The notes: a model not told the origin generated them from the letters alone. A stretch of 58,740 nt of DNA from Pseudomonas costantinii (GCF_001870435.1 NZ_MDDR01000023.1:1-58740); one strand, 5' to 3'; shown: positions 27,793 through 37,782, counted from the first letter of the stretch. Numbers and translations: made by a program.

Positions 27793-29169
27793 ATGCCAAC
27801 CGCCGCACATGTCAGCCCCGACGACATCCGCAAAGGCTTTTCCAAGGCCATGTCCGACATGTACCGAGATGAAGTTCCACTGTATGGCGCATTGATGGAG
27901 TTGGTGGCCGACACGAATGCGCGGGTTTTGGACAGCAACCCGCACCTGGCCCAGCACCTGCAGCGCACCGGTGAAATCCAGCGCCTGGACATGGAACGCC
28001 ACGGCGCCATCCGCCTGGGCACTGCTGCGGAACTGGCGACCATCGGCCGCTTGTTTGCAGTAATGGGCATGCAGCCCGTGGGCTATTACGACCTGACCCC
28101 GGCCGGTGTGCCGGTACACTCCACCGCCTTTCGCGCGGTGCATGAGCGCTCGTTGCAAACCAGCCCGTTCCGCGTATTCACGTCGCTGTTGCGCCTGGAA
28201 CTGATCGAAAACCTCGAACTGCGTACCTTCGCCGAAAGTGCCTTGGCCAAGCGTTCAATCTTCACCCCTGGCGCCCTGGCGCTGATTGAGCAGTCGGAAC
28301 AGCACGGCGGCCTCAATGCCGATGACGCCGGTGAATTTATTCGCCAGGCCCTGGAAACCTTCCGCTGGCACCACACCGCCACGGTCACCGGCGCGCAGTA
28401 CCAGCAATTGAGCGACCAGCATCGCCTGATCGCCGACGTGGTGGCCTTCAAGGGCCCGCACATCAACCACCTGACGCCCCGCACCCTGGATATCGACCAA
28501 GTGCAGGCCGCCATGCCCGGCAAAGGCATCACCCCCAAAGCCGTGATCGAAGGACCGCCCCGCCGCCACTGCCCGATCCTGCTGCGCCAGACCAGCTTCA
28601 AGGCCCTCGACGAACCCATCGCCTTCACTGACGCCCAAGGCAGCCATAGCGCGCGCTTCGGTGAAATCGAACAACGCGGTGTCGCGCTGACGCCCAAAGG
28701 CCGAGCCTTGTACGACCAACTGCTGAACGCCGCGCGCGATGAACTGGGCGCTTTCCCGAATGAGGGCAACGCCGGGCGCTATGTGGACTTAATGGAACAG
28801 CACTTCCAGGCATTCCCCGACAACCATGCTCAGATGCGTGAACAGGGCTTGGCGTACTTCCGCTATTTCGCCACCGAGAAAGGTTTGGCGGGACGCGGCC
28901 AAGCCAATCAGCCGCGCACCCTGGAGGCATTGATTGCGGCCGGCCACGTGGATGTGGAGCCGTTGGTGTATGAGGATTTTCTGCCAGTCAGTGCGGCGGG
29001 GATCTTTCAGTCAAACCTGGGGGATGCGGCGCAGAGTCACTACGCGGCCAACGCCAACCAGGCTGAGTTTGAGAAGGCACTGGGCCGTCAGACGATTGAT
29101 GAATTGAAGTTATATGGCGAAACGCAGCAACGCTCTATGAATGAATGCACTCAAGCGCTGCTGGCATGA
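27793..29169 (+). CDS. hglS: 2-oxoadipate dioxygenase/decarboxylase (HglS, DUF1338)
   Basis: 458 residues, matching the length of P. putida HglS, which converts 2-oxoadipate to D-2-hydroxyglutarate in D-lysine catabolism. Counting from the chosen ATG (AGGA upstream), H70 and R74 (MERHGAIRLG) and H226 (HINHLTPR) fall exactly where I recall the iron-binding and substrate-binding residues of HglS. The third ligand is probably a Glu in FGEIEQRG (E291 or E293). The 52 codons of open frame upstream are not part of the family. It is monocistronic. E. coli YdcJ is the distant homologue. Confidence 0.88.
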   Translation: MPTAAHVSPDDIRKGFSKAMSDMYRDEVPLYGALMELVADTNARVLDSNPHLAQHLQRTGEIQRLDMERHGAIRLGTAAELATIGRLFAVMGMQPVGYYDLTPAGVPVHSTAFRAVHERSLQTSPFRVFTSLLRLELIENLELRTFAESALAKRSIFTPGALALIEQSEQHGGLNADDAGEFIRQALETFRWHHTATVTGAQYQQLSDQHRLIADVVAFKGPHINHLTPRTLDIDQVQAAMPGKGITPKAVIEGPPRRHCPILLRQTSFKALDEPIAFTDAQGSHSARFGEIEQRGVALTPKGRALYDQLLNAARDELGAFPNEGNAGRYVDLMEQHFQAFPDNHAQMREQGLAYFRYFATEKGLAGRGQANQPRTLEALIAAGHVDVEPLVYEDFLPVSAAGIFQSNLGDAAQSHYAANANQAEFEKALGRQTIDELKLYGETQQRSMNECTQALLA

Positions 29170-29324
29170 TTTGAGGTGCCCGCCCGGCTCACCAGCACAA
29201 TCCTTGCGCCGCAACAGTCCCCAGAGCCGGGTGGACGAAGGGCATCATAGGCAGTGGTACCGATGATGTCTTTCAGACAATTCTGAACAAATCTGCACAT
29301 CCCACTGTAAGAACGAGTTCTCGT

Positions 29325-29549
29325 TTAACCCAGCTGCTCCACAACCTTGTCTTTGATCAACAGCCGCTTCTTCTTCAGCTTCTCCACATCCTCATCGCTG
29401 GCACTGGCTGACTCCGCCTTGAGCACCTCGCCGTCGGCAGCGTCATATTGAGCCAGCAGCGAGTCCAGCCGTTTATCGCCCGCCCTGCGTTTGTGAACGT
29501 CTTCCTTGCTCAACCCCAAATCCTGATACAGGTCGTGTTTCACTGGCAT
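29325..29549 (-). CDS. DUF465 (YdcH-type) small protein
   Basis: 74 residues from an ATG with GGAGG 7 bases upstream. The sequence is charged and helical, with the C-terminal LKKKRLLIKDKV segment diagnostic of the DUF465/YdcH family. Function unknown. It stands alone between the hglS-type gene and transketolase. Confidence 0.88.
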   Translation of the reverse strand: MPVKHDLYQDLGLSKEDVHKRRAGDKRLDSLLAQYDAADGEVLKAESASASDEDVEKLKKKRLLIKDKVVEQLG

Positions 29550-29724
29550 GGAATACCTCCGCAAGTTGATCAATGGTCTACACCGTTGAAACTAGCCCAT
29601 TCCACAGGGTCTTGTCATGTTTGAGGTCAATGCATCTCCGTTCGTCGCAACGCAGTCGAAGGGATCAAACCTTTGCCATGCTCTGCCCTCCACTGTAGAT
29701 CGCCACCCGAGGGAGACCGGTTTC

Positions 29725-31779
29725 ATGAATCACGCCGCCACCGCTGTCGACACCCAATGCATCAACACCGTTCGCACACTGGCCATGGACGCCGTGCAGA
29801 AGGCCAACTCCGGCCACCCGGGCACACCCATGGGCCTGGCACCGGTGGGGTATACCCTGTGGAGTCGCTTCCTGCGTTACCACCCGGAACATCCTGATTG
29901 GCCCAACCGTGATCGGTTTGTGTTGTCGGTCGGGCATGCGTCGATGCTGCTGTATTCGCTGCTGCACCTGGCCGGCGTGGTGGAGATTGATGCCCATGGC
30001 AAGCGCTCCGGCCTGCCGGCGATCAGCCTGGACGATATCAAACAGTTCCGGCAAATGGGTTCCAAGACCCCCGGCCATCCCGAATACCGCATGACCACCG
30101 GCGTGGAAACCACCACCGGCCCTCTCGGCCAAGGCTGCGCCAACAGTGTCGGCATGGCCATGGCCGAGCGCTGGCTGGGTGAACGTTTCAACCGCACCGG
30201 CAAGGTGCTGTTCGACTACAACGTCTACACCCTGTGCGGTGACGGCGACATGATGGAAGGCATCAGCAGCGAAGCAGCGTCGCTCGCCGGGCATTTGAAG
30301 CTGGATAACCTGTGTTGGATCTACGACAACAACACCATCAGCATCGAGGGCCACACCGAGCTGGCGTTCAGTGAAGATGTCATCAAGCGCTTCCAGGCCT
30401 ATGGCTGGCACACCTTGCACGTCACCGACGCCAATGACTTACAGGCGTTGAGCGCGGCGCTGGAGACCTTCAAGTCCACGACCGGCGCGCCGACGCTGAT
30501 TGTGGTCGACAGCGTGATCGGCTACGGCTCACCCCATAAACACAACACCTCCGCCGCCCATGGCGAGCCGTTGGGCGAAGAAGAAATTCGCCTGACCAAG
30601 GCCGCTTATGGCTGGCCGCAAGATTCCAGCTTCCTGGTGCCCGATGCCGCACGCACGGTATTGCGTGATGCGCTGTACGAACGCGCCGAGCCGTTGTACA
30701 CACAATGGAACCAGACCCTCTCCAGCCTTGAGCCGCAACTGGCCGATGAACTACGGCGGATGCGCGCCGGGGAGATGCCGGAGCAGTGGCAGGCAGGCCT
30801 CCCCAGTTTTAACGCAGACGCCAAGGGCATCGCCAGCCGCGCCTCGGGTGGCGAAGTGCTTAACGCCTTCGCCCAACACATTCCCTGGCTGCTGGGCGGC
30901 TCGGCAGACTTGTCGCCCTCGACCAAAACCAACCTGACCTTCGACGGCGCCGGGCGCTTCAGTGCCGACGACTACAGTGGGCGCAACCTGCATTTTGGTA
31001 TTCGCGAGCACGCCATGGGCGCGATTGCCAATGGCATGGCGCTGTCCTACCTGCGGCCGTATACCTCGACGTTCCTGGTGTTCAGCGACTATATGAAACC
31101 ACCGATCCGCCTCGCGGCGATCATGGAGTTGCCGGTGGTGTTCGTGTTTACCCATGACTCAATTGGCGTGGGTGAAGATGGGCCGACGCACCAGCCGATC
31201 GAGCACCTCGCTCAACTGCGCGCGACGCCAGGTTTGCTGACCCTTCGGCCGGGTGATGCCAACGAAACCCTGGAGCTGTGGAAGGTTGCACTGGCGCAAA
31301 CCCATCGGCCGAGTTGCCTGGTGTTGTCACGCCAGGCGCTGCCGACGCTGGATCGCACCCACTATGCTGCTGCATCCGGTGCGGCCAAAGGGGCTTATGT
31401 GTTGGCGGGCGCTGCTGATCCCAAAGTACTTTTATTGGCAACGGGCAGTGAGGTCAGCCTTGCAGTGGCAGCCTATGAGCAACTGAAGGCTGATGGGGTT
31501 GCTGCACAAGTCGTCTCGATGCCCAGTTGGGAGCTGTTTGAAGACCAGGACCAGGCCTACCGCGACAGCGTGTTGCCGCCGGCGGTAAAGGCACGGGTTG
31601 TGGTGGAACAGGCAGGGCCCTTGGGTTGGGACCGGTATGTCGGGCAAACCGGGGCCAAGGTGGTGATGAACAGCTTTGGCGCATCGGCGCCATTGCCCAA
31701 GTTGCAGGAGAAGTTTGGGTTTACCGTTGAGCATGTGGTGAAGCGGGCGAAGGAGCAGATCCAACTGACTGAACACTGA
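29725..31779 (+). CDS. tkt: Transketolase
   Basis: 684 residues, near the usual transketolase length. The thiamine diphosphate motif GDGDMMEGISSEAASLAG...YDNN is present. The conserved SGHPGTPMG start and the pyrimidine-binding GIREHAMGAIANGMAL segment are also seen. It uses erythrose 4-phosphate among its substrates, so it would receive the product of the tetritol locus 11 kb upstream, although the two are not linked in one operon. It may be the main or a second transketolase; that cannot be told from this window. Confidence 0.92.
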   Translation: MNHAATAVDTQCINTVRTLAMDAVQKANSGHPGTPMGLAPVGYTLWSRFLRYHPEHPDWPNRDRFVLSVGHASMLLYSLLHLAGVVEIDAHGKRSGLPAISLDDIKQFRQMGSKTPGHPEYRMTTGVETTTGPLGQGCANSVGMAMAERWLGERFNRTGKVLFDYNVYTLCGDGDMMEGISSEAASLAGHLKLDNLCWIYDNNTISIEGHTELAFSEDVIKRFQAYGWHTLHVTDANDLQALSAALETFKSTTGAPTLIVVDSVIGYGSPHKHNTSAAHGEPLGEEEIRLTKAAYGWPQDSSFLVPDAARTVLRDALYERAEPLYTQWNQTLSSLEPQLADELRRMRAGEMPEQWQAGLPSFNADAKGIASRASGGEVLNAFAQHIPWLLGGSADLSPSTKTNLTFDGAGRFSADDYSGRNLHFGIREHAMGAIANGMALSYLRPYTSTFLVFSDYMKPPIRLAAIMELPVVFVFTHDSIGVGEDGPTHQPIEHLAQLRATPGLLTLRPGDANETLELWKVALAQTHRPSCLVLSRQALPTLDRTHYAAASGAAKGAYVLAGAADPKVLLLATGSEVSLAVAAYEQLKADGVAAQVVSMPSWELFEDQDQAYRDSVLPPAVKARVVVEQAGPLGWDRYVGQTGAKVVMNSFGASAPLPKLQEKFGFTVEHVVKRAKEQIQLTEH

Positions 31780-31939
31780 TCACGCCTGTGGGAACTGGCT
31801 TGCCTGCGATTGCCATAAGCATCTACACAACGCTTAGGGCTTGGGCTCTATGGTTGTCGCAGGCCTGTTGAGTACATATCCTTTATTTGGGTCACGGACC
31901 CCATATCAGCCATCACCGATATAGCGCATATACACACAA

Positions 31940-32869
31940 TCAAACCGCCGCAGTAGAAGGCTCCAACTGCCGTTGAGCCAACCAGATCTCCTCCTGCAAC
32001 CACTGCCCAAACACCTGCAACTGCGGCATATCCGTCTGCTCCGGCCGAGTCACCAACCAATACGACTGATGCCCCTCCACATGCACGTTCAACACCTGCG
32101 TCAACTGCCCACTTGCCAGTTCCGCCGCGACCATATGCCAATCCGCAATGGTAATCCCCAGCCCATCCGTCGCCGCCCGAATCGCCAGGTCCAGCAAGTC
32201 AAACTCATACCCACCTTGCGTATCCACCCCATGAATTCGCGCCGCATCCAGCCAATGCTTCCACGTCAGGTAGCGCTGATCCTCACTAGCCAGCACATGC
32301 AGCAACGTCATGCGATTCAGGTCCACACCATCACTGCACTCACGCGCATATAACGAAGGCGCGCACACCGCGATATGCCGTTCCTGAATCAACAACGAAC
32401 TGTCCAGCCCATCCCACTCACCATTGCCAAAACGAATGGCACAGTCCAGCGTACTGGTCTGCGCCAGGCTGTCCTGCAAGCACGTGGTGATGCTCAATTC
32501 CAACTCCGGATGCGCCTCGCGCAAACGCCCCAGGCGTGGCATCAGCCAGCGGCTGGTAAAGGTCGGCGGTGCGTTGACGTGCAAACGGTTGGAGTGGGTT
32601 TTCTGCTGGATGCTGCGCACCGTCAGTTCGATCTTGTCGAAGGACTGGTTCAACGCCCGCAGCAACACACGCCCGGCGCTGGTGAGTTCCAGGTAGTGGT
32701 GGCGTCGCTCCAACAGGTTCTCCCCCAGTTGTTCTTCCAACTGCCGTACCTGGCGACTGACCGCACTTTGGGTCACGTTCAATAGCTCCGCAGCCCGGGT
32801 AAAGCTGCCGGTGCTGCCGGCGACTTCGAAGGCTTTGAGGGCATTGAGACCGGGCATTTTGCGTTTCAT
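31940..32869 (-). CDS. LysR-family regulator (GcvA-like)
   Basis: 309 residues from the ATG at 32869. The helix-turn-helix SFTRAAELLNVTQSAVSRQV lies near the N-terminus, and the effector domain is of the GcvA/AmpR subgroup (RLHVNAPPTFTSRWLMPRL). The longer frame to 33124 would run through the divergent promoter region and is not accepted. It is divergent from the MFS gene at 33157 and likely regulates it. An alternative start four codons downstream (MPGLNALKAFEV) is possible. Confidence 0.9.
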   Translation of the reverse strand: MKRKMPGLNALKAFEVAGSTGSFTRAAELLNVTQSAVSRQVRQLEEQLGENLLERRHHYLELTSAGRVLLRALNQSFDKIELTVRSIQQKTHSNRLHVNAPPTFTSRWLMPRLGRLREAHPELELSITTCLQDSLAQTSTLDCAIRFGNGEWDGLDSSLLIQERHIAVCAPSLYARECSDGVDLNRMTLLHVLASEDQRYLTWKHWLDAARIHGVDTQGGYEFDLLDLAIRAATDGLGITIADWHMVAAELASGQLTQVLNVHVEGHQSYWLVTRPEQTDMPQLQVFGQWLQEEIWLAQRQLEPSTAAV

Positions 32870-33156
32870 GGAGGGCACTCGACAGCGGTGGACTAGGAAG
32901 TGGCATCCCACGACGACGCAGGAGAATTCGCACACAACATACCTTTTTGTATTGGGCCAGGGGTAGCACCCTCTGCGAAGGAAGAAAGACTCGACCGAAA
33001 TTGACAATGTCGCTTTTCGCCCAATGACGTCGCTGACGAATAAATAGCGCGCGTAATACGCATGCACACTAAGACAATTAAGCATTGGTCGGTATCTCGT
33101 TACAAAAGTTAGTCTCCACACCAACTAACTCTCCTCATTCAACCCGGAACTTTGCC

Positions 33157-34389
33157 ATGTCGAACACAGCTGTTTCATCGCGGCGAAGTATTGGCCTGCT
33201 CGCACTTGTTTTTACCGCGTGCAACGCCACCACCCACGGCTTCAGTATTTTTCTGTATTCCGCATTATTGCCGCAGATTCGCCTGATGTTTGAGCTGAGT
33301 TACAGCCAGGCCGCACTGATTGCCGCGCTGTTGCAGCTGTTCTACATGGGGGCCTCGATTGCCAGCGGCATTGCGGCGGCGTGGGTCAGCCCGCGCAATA
33401 TGGTGCGCCTGACCATGGTCTTGAGCCCCGTGCTGCTGGCGCTGGCCGTCGCCACGCCCTGGGTGTTGCCATTTGCCCTGTGCCTGGCGCTGGTGTCGGC
33501 GTGTGCGGTGTCGAACTGGAATGCGATTGCGGCATTGGCGCGAGAGGTCATCCCCGCCACCCACCGCAGCCGGGTATTGGGGTTGGCGTCCTCAGGGGCG
33601 GCCTTTGCGATTTGCTTGAATGGGCTGCTGATCGCGCTGTTGCAAGGCCTGTCCTTGCGGCAGTTCTGGCTGATCTGCGCGGGTTTGACACTGCTGGTCA
33701 CGCTGCTGACGCTTTGGGCGCTGGCCCCACACGCCGAGCAGGCGCCCCGCTCCAGCAACCCGCCGGCATTCAGCCAAGTCCTGACGCAGTGGCTGCGCCT
33801 GTGCCTGGAACAGCCGGTGGCATTGCAGATTGTCTTGCTCAGCGGGTTTATCGGCGCGATCAGTGGGCCGTTTCTGAATTTTCTGTCGGCGTTTGTCAGC
33901 GATCGCCTGCACGCCGGCGCGGCGGTGACCGGTTCGATGTGGACGCTGATCGGCATCGGCGGGGTCATCGGCGGCCTGTTGCTGGGCACACTGGCGGATC
34001 GCTGGGGAGCGTTGCGGGTCATGGCGCTGAGCATCGGCGCGTTCGGCCTGGCCATGCTCGGCCTGCTGTGGCACCCCAGCCTGTTGCTGAGCTGGTTGGC
34101 TGCGGGGTTATTCGCGCTGTTCTATTTCCCGTCGTGGGGCCTGATGGCGGCCTACCTCAGCGCGCGCCTCAACCCGGTGCAAAGCCTGCAAGTGGTGAGC
34201 CTGAGTATGGTCAGCTATGGCCTGGCCAGCGCCACGGCCAATGGGATGTGTGGTTGGCTGCTGCAAGCCAGCGGTGAGTTTGCGGTGGTACATGCCTGGA
34301 TCGCCGCCTGGGTGTTCGCCAGCCTTTTATTGCTAAAGCGCATGGCTCATCGACAGGCCCTGGAGCCGCTGACTGTGCAGATACCCTGA
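33157..34389 (+). CDS. MFS transporter
   Basis: 410 residues with about 12 hydrophobic helices. The motif between helices 2 and 3 is weak (AAWVSPRNMVRL) and that between helices 8 and 9 is GTLADRWGALRVM. Its last 57 bases overlap, tail to tail, the next LysR gene. The function could be uptake or efflux; cargo unknown. It is divergent from the GcvA-like LysR gene at 31940. Confidence 0.88.
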   Translation: MSNTAVSSRRSIGLLALVFTACNATTHGFSIFLYSALLPQIRLMFELSYSQAALIAALLQLFYMGASIASGIAAAWVSPRNMVRLTMVLSPVLLALAVATPWVLPFALCLALVSACAVSNWNAIAALAREVIPATHRSRVLGLASSGAAFAICLNGLLIALLQGLSLRQFWLICAGLTLLVTLLTLWALAPHAEQAPRSSNPPAFSQVLTQWLRLCLEQPVALQIVLLSGFIGAISGPFLNFLSAFVSDRLHAGAAVTGSMWTLIGIGGVIGGLLLGTLADRWGALRVMALSIGAFGLAMLGLLWHPSLLLSWLAAGLFALFYFPSWGLMAAYLSARLNPVQSLQVVSLSMVSYGLASATANGMCGWLLQASGEFAVVHAWIAAWVFASLLLLKRMAHRQALEPLTVQIP

Positions 34390-35241
34390 GCGTCCCAGCT
34401 GGCGTTGCAAAATTTCGACCAGTGCCTCCACCTCCGGCACCTGGCAACCGGCTGAGCGCCAGAACATCAAGCGGGCCGGTGCAATCGGTGGAAAGCCTTG
34501 GTGCTCATCCAGTATCTGCCAGCCCTGCGGCACCAACCGTCGCGCCATGACCCCCACCGACAACCCCTGCTCAATCGCAATCGCGATGCCTCGCGGGCTC
34601 TGGCTGGTGTAAACCACCTGCCAGGAGCGCCCGGCCTGGGCCAGCGCCTGCACGGCGTTGGCGCGGAACGCACACCCTTCGGCGTACACCGCCAACGGCA
34701 CCGACTGGCGCCCCACACCGCTCCAGCTCGGCGCCGCCACCCACACTAATGGCTCATCGCACAGGAACTCACCCGGCTGCAGGCCCGCATGCTCCACCCC
34801 CAACACCAGGTCCAGCTCGCCCCGGTGCAAACGGCCGACCAGCGCGGTGGACATTTCACAACACACATCCGGGCGCACCTGGGCAAACTGCGCCTGGAAG
34901 TCCTTGAGCATCCCGCCCAGGCAGTATTCGGCGTAATCCTCAGGCATCCCCAAGTGAATACACACCTGCTCATTCGGTAATTGCGCGGCAGTGACCGCTT
35001 CGCTGTGCAGTTTGAGGATTTGCCGGGCGTAGATCAGAAAGGTTTCCCCACCGGGAGTCAGGCCGATGGAGCGGCTGGTGCGGCGTATCAGCGGCGCCCC
35101 GACAATCTCTTCCAGCCGCTGCAAACTCTGGCTGACGGTGGATTGGGTTTTATGCAGGCGCTCGGCCGCAGCCGAAAACCCCTGGCACTCGATAATTGCC
35201 ACAAACACTTTAAGTAAGCTGCCATCCAGTTCGCCTGACAT
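34333..35241 (-). CDS. LysR-family regulator next to the oxygenase operon
   Basis: 302 residues: helix-turn-helix GFSAAAERLHKTQSTVSQSL near residues 21-40 and a LysR substrate-binding domain (about 90-290). It is divergently transcribed from the 2-oxoglutarate oxygenase gene with 116 bases between starts, so it probably controls the oxygenase/M24 operon. A short AAACCGGTTT palindrome lies between them at 35292-35301. Confidence 0.92.
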   Translation of the reverse strand: MSGELDGSLLKVFVAIIECQGFSAAAERLHKTQSTVSQSLQRLEEIVGAPLIRRTSRSIGLTPGGETFLIYARQILKLHSEAVTAAQLPNEQVCIHLGMPEDYAEYCLGGMLKDFQAQFAQVRPDVCCEMSTALVGRLHRGELDLVLGVEHAGLQPGEFLCDEPLVWVAAPSWSGVGRQSVPLAVYAEGCAFRANAVQALAQAGRSWQVVYTSQSPRGIAIAIEQGLSVGVMARRLVPQGWQILDEHQGFPPIAPARLMFWRSAGCQVPEVEALVEILQRQLGRSGYLHSQRLQGLSMSHAL

Positions 35242-35357
35242 AACTATCGCCCCTGCCGATGGATTCGATCACAACTTGTAATTTCCACTTCAAACCGGTT
35301 TACGCAACTATCAACTCAACAGAACAACCTGTTCATTTATCACTTCAGGAGCCCTGT

Positions 35358-36239
35358 ATGAGTCTTAAACTTGCCGACGCCGAAACCGGTGATATCAGCG
35401 ACATCATTAATACAGACCTTTATCCCATACATGATTCGGGCCATGTTCAATTACGGGCACTGATCGAACATGCACGCGCCGAGCTGGCCGAGGATGGCTG
35501 CTGCCTGCTGAAGAACTTTCTGCGCCCTGAAGCGCTGGAACAGGCCCGCCTTGAAGGCTTGGCGTTATCGGGCAAGACGTTTTATTCGGTGCGCAAGGTC
35601 AACGCTTACTTCACCGAAGACGATACCAGCCTGCCCCAGGATGACCCGCGCCGCACATTCATGGAGCGTACCAGCGGCTTCGTGACCCGCGACATGATCG
35701 CCCCCGACGCGATCATCCACCGCCTGTATGTGTCGCCGATGATGAAACGCTTTATCGGCGCCTGCCTCGATGAACCGGAGATTTTCGAATACGCCGACCC
35801 CTTCGCCGGGCTGGTGATCAACGTGATGCCCGAGGGCACCGAACAGCCTTGGCACTTCGACACCAACGAATTCATCGTCAGCATGATGACCCAGAAGCCC
35901 GAAGCCGGCGGCCTGTTCGAATACGCGCCGATGATTCGCTCACGCACCCAGGAAAACCTCGGCGCCGTAGGCAAAGTGGTACGCGGTGAAGACCACTCGC
36001 GGGTGCAGGAGCTGGAACTCAACCCTGGTGACCTGCAGATCTTCAAGGGCCGTTTCTCGGTACACCGCGTGACCCGCGTGGAAGGCGCCACTGAGCGCAA
36101 TACGGCGATCTTTGCCTACTCGGAAAAGCCCGGAATCATCGGCCGTGCGCAACGCACCAAGCAGCTTTACGGACGCCTGTCCGAAGCGCATCTGCAAGCC
36201 GAACGCAACCTGGTGCGCAGCGACCAATTGCTCGACTGA
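35358..36239 (+). CDS. 2-oxoglutarate/Fe(II) oxygenase, BesD/HalD family, with HxD facial triad (probable amino-acid hydroxylase)
   Basis: 293 residues, AGGAG before the ATG. The double-stranded beta-helix core holds H166-F-D168 (QPWHFDTNEF) and H236 (FSVHRVTR), 70 residues apart, with R247 (TERNTAIFAY) placed to bind 2-oxoglutarate. Radical halogenases of this family (BesD, HalA-E) have Gly or Ala in place of the Asp; here the Asp is kept, so hydroxylation rather than chlorination is predicted. The family acts on free amino acids such as lysine, ornithine or leucine. It is followed 58 bases later by the M24 gene. Substrate unknown. Confidence 0.82.
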   Translation: MSLKLADAETGDISDIINTDLYPIHDSGHVQLRALIEHARAELAEDGCCLLKNFLRPEALEQARLEGLALSGKTFYSVRKVNAYFTEDDTSLPQDDPRRTFMERTSGFVTRDMIAPDAIIHRLYVSPMMKRFIGACLDEPEIFEYADPFAGLVINVMPEGTEQPWHFDTNEFIVSMMTQKPEAGGLFEYAPMIRSRTQENLGAVGKVVRGEDHSRVQELELNPGDLQIFKGRFSVHRVTRVEGATERNTAIFAYSEKPGIIGRAQRTKQLYGRLSEAHLQAERNLVRSDQLLD

Positions 36240-36297
36240 CACCGCCCACACATACCTAGAAAAACACCGACCGTATTTGCCCTGCGAGGAACACCCC

Positions 36298-37521
36298 ATG
36301 AGTCTGTCCGGCCCGAACCGCAACCCCGCCGACTGCGAACCAACCTACGACGAGATCCAGCAAATCCAGCTGGACCGCCTGCAACGCGTACGCAACGAAC
36401 TGAAAAAACGCGACTACGCCGCCTGCGTGCTGTTCGACCCCACCCACATGCGCTACGCCACTGGCTCACGCAACATGCAGGTGTACTCGGCGCGTAACCC
36501 GGCGCGCTATGCCTTTATCCCGGCGGAAGGCCCGGTGGTGATCTTCGAATTCGGCGGTTGCCTGCACTTGGCCGAAACCCTGAATACCGTGGACGAAGTA
36601 CGCCCGGCCAAGGCGATCTCCTATTATTTTTGCGAGAGCTTTTTAGGCAATGTTACCGCCGACTGGGCCGCCGAAATCGACGAGTTGGTGCGCAAGTGCG
36701 GCGGTGGTAAACGCATCGCCATCGAGAGCGCCACCTCGGCAGCCGCGTTCGAGCTGCAAAAGCTCGGTTACCAGGTGTTCGACGCCCAGGAACCGCTGGA
36801 GCGTGCGCGCTGCATCAAGGTGCCCAACGAGCTGAAAATGATCCGCGCCAGCCTGCGTGCCACCGAGGCCGGGGTGCGCCTGATGGAAAGCAAACTCACC
36901 CCCGGCATCACCGAGAACCAGCTGTGGTCGCACCTGCACCAGCATGTGATCGCCACCGACGGCGACTACGTCGAAACCCGTCTGCTGTCCTCCGGGCCGC
37001 GCACCAACCCGTGGTTCCAGGAATGCAGCACCCGACCGATTGAAGCCGGTGATCTGGTGGCCCTCGACACCGACGTGGTCGGGCGTTTCGGCTACTACGC
37101 GGACTTCTCTCGCACGTTTTTGTGTGGCGATCAGGCCGCCACCGCCAAGCAGCAAGAACTGTACAAACTCGCCTACGAGCAGGTGCAAACCAACGTCGAA
37201 ATGCTCAAGGCCGGGCGCAGCTTCAAGGAATACGCCGAGATGGCCTGGAAGATTCCCGACCATTACAAGAACAACCGCTATTTCGCCCTGGTACACGGCG
37301 TTGGCATGACCGGTGAATACCCTTATGTGGTGCACCGCGAAGACATCGATGCGCTGGGCTATGACGGTGTGTTCGAGGCGGGCATGACCATCTGCGTGGA
37401 AAGCTACATTGGCCACGACGACGGCGGCGAAGGCGTGAAGCTCGAAGAACAAATCTACATCCACGAACACGGCATCGAGTTGCTCTCCGACTACCCGTTC
37501 GACCCGCGCCTGTTGCGGTAA
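36298..37521 (+). CDS. M24-family metalloprotein, DddP-like
   Basis: 407 residues with an N-terminal creatinase-like domain and C-terminal pita-bread domain. By recall it resembles the marine DMSP lyase DddP closely (RYATGSRNMQ, then ETRLLSSGPRTNPWFQEC). Metal ligands D257, D259, D269, H333, E368 and E383 all stand at a constant offset of 38 from DddP D295, D297, D307, H371, E406 and E421, and Y328 matches Y366. However the catalytic Asp377 of DddP corresponds to G339 (HGVGMTGE). I therefore expect a peptidase or other hydrolase rather than a DMSP lyase. GAGGA precedes the start, 58 bases after the oxygenase gene. Confidence 0.82.
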   Translation: MSLSGPNRNPADCEPTYDEIQQIQLDRLQRVRNELKKRDYAACVLFDPTHMRYATGSRNMQVYSARNPARYAFIPAEGPVVIFEFGGCLHLAETLNTVDEVRPAKAISYYFCESFLGNVTADWAAEIDELVRKCGGGKRIAIESATSAAAFELQKLGYQVFDAQEPLERARCIKVPNELKMIRASLRATEAGVRLMESKLTPGITENQLWSHLHQHVIATDGDYVETRLLSSGPRTNPWFQECSTRPIEAGDLVALDTDVVGRFGYYADFSRTFLCGDQAATAKQQELYKLAYEQVQTNVEMLKAGRSFKEYAEMAWKIPDHYKNNRYFALVHGVGMTGEYPYVVHREDIDALGYDGVFEAGMTICVESYIGHDDGGEGVKLEEQIYIHEHGIELLSDYPFDPRLLR

Positions 37522-37531
37522 TACCTCACAT

Positions 37532-37645
37532 GATCGTTCCCACGCTCTGCGTGGGAAGGCCGCACCGGACGCTCTGCGTCCTGGCTTTGCAAGGATGACG
37601 CAGAGCGTCAACGGATGCATTCCCACGCAGAGCGTGGGAACGATC
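37532..37645. repeat. REP pair (GATCGTTCCCACGC family)
   Basis: Two outward-facing REP units enclosing a GACGCTCTGCGTC hairpin with its inverse. It ends the oxygenase/M24 transcript region; nearly the same structure as at 2730-2838. Confidence 0.9.
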
Positions 37646-37782
37646 AATCAAGGGGCGTAGGCAAGGCGGACCAGTAACATGCATTTATAGAAGGTTACGT
37701 CGCAGTATTTGTCGTTTGTCGATCTTTGCGCAAATGACAAAACTGCGGGCATCTCTAATAAAAACAACATGAGAGCTGCCCT

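Noticed and set aside
35358..36239. Calling the oxygenase a halogenase
   Set aside because: The iron-binding Asp is present in the HFD motif; halogenases of this family lack it.
36298..37521. Calling the M24 protein a DMSP lyase (DddP)
   Set aside because: The residue matching DddP Asp377 is Gly, although the rest of the site is conserved.
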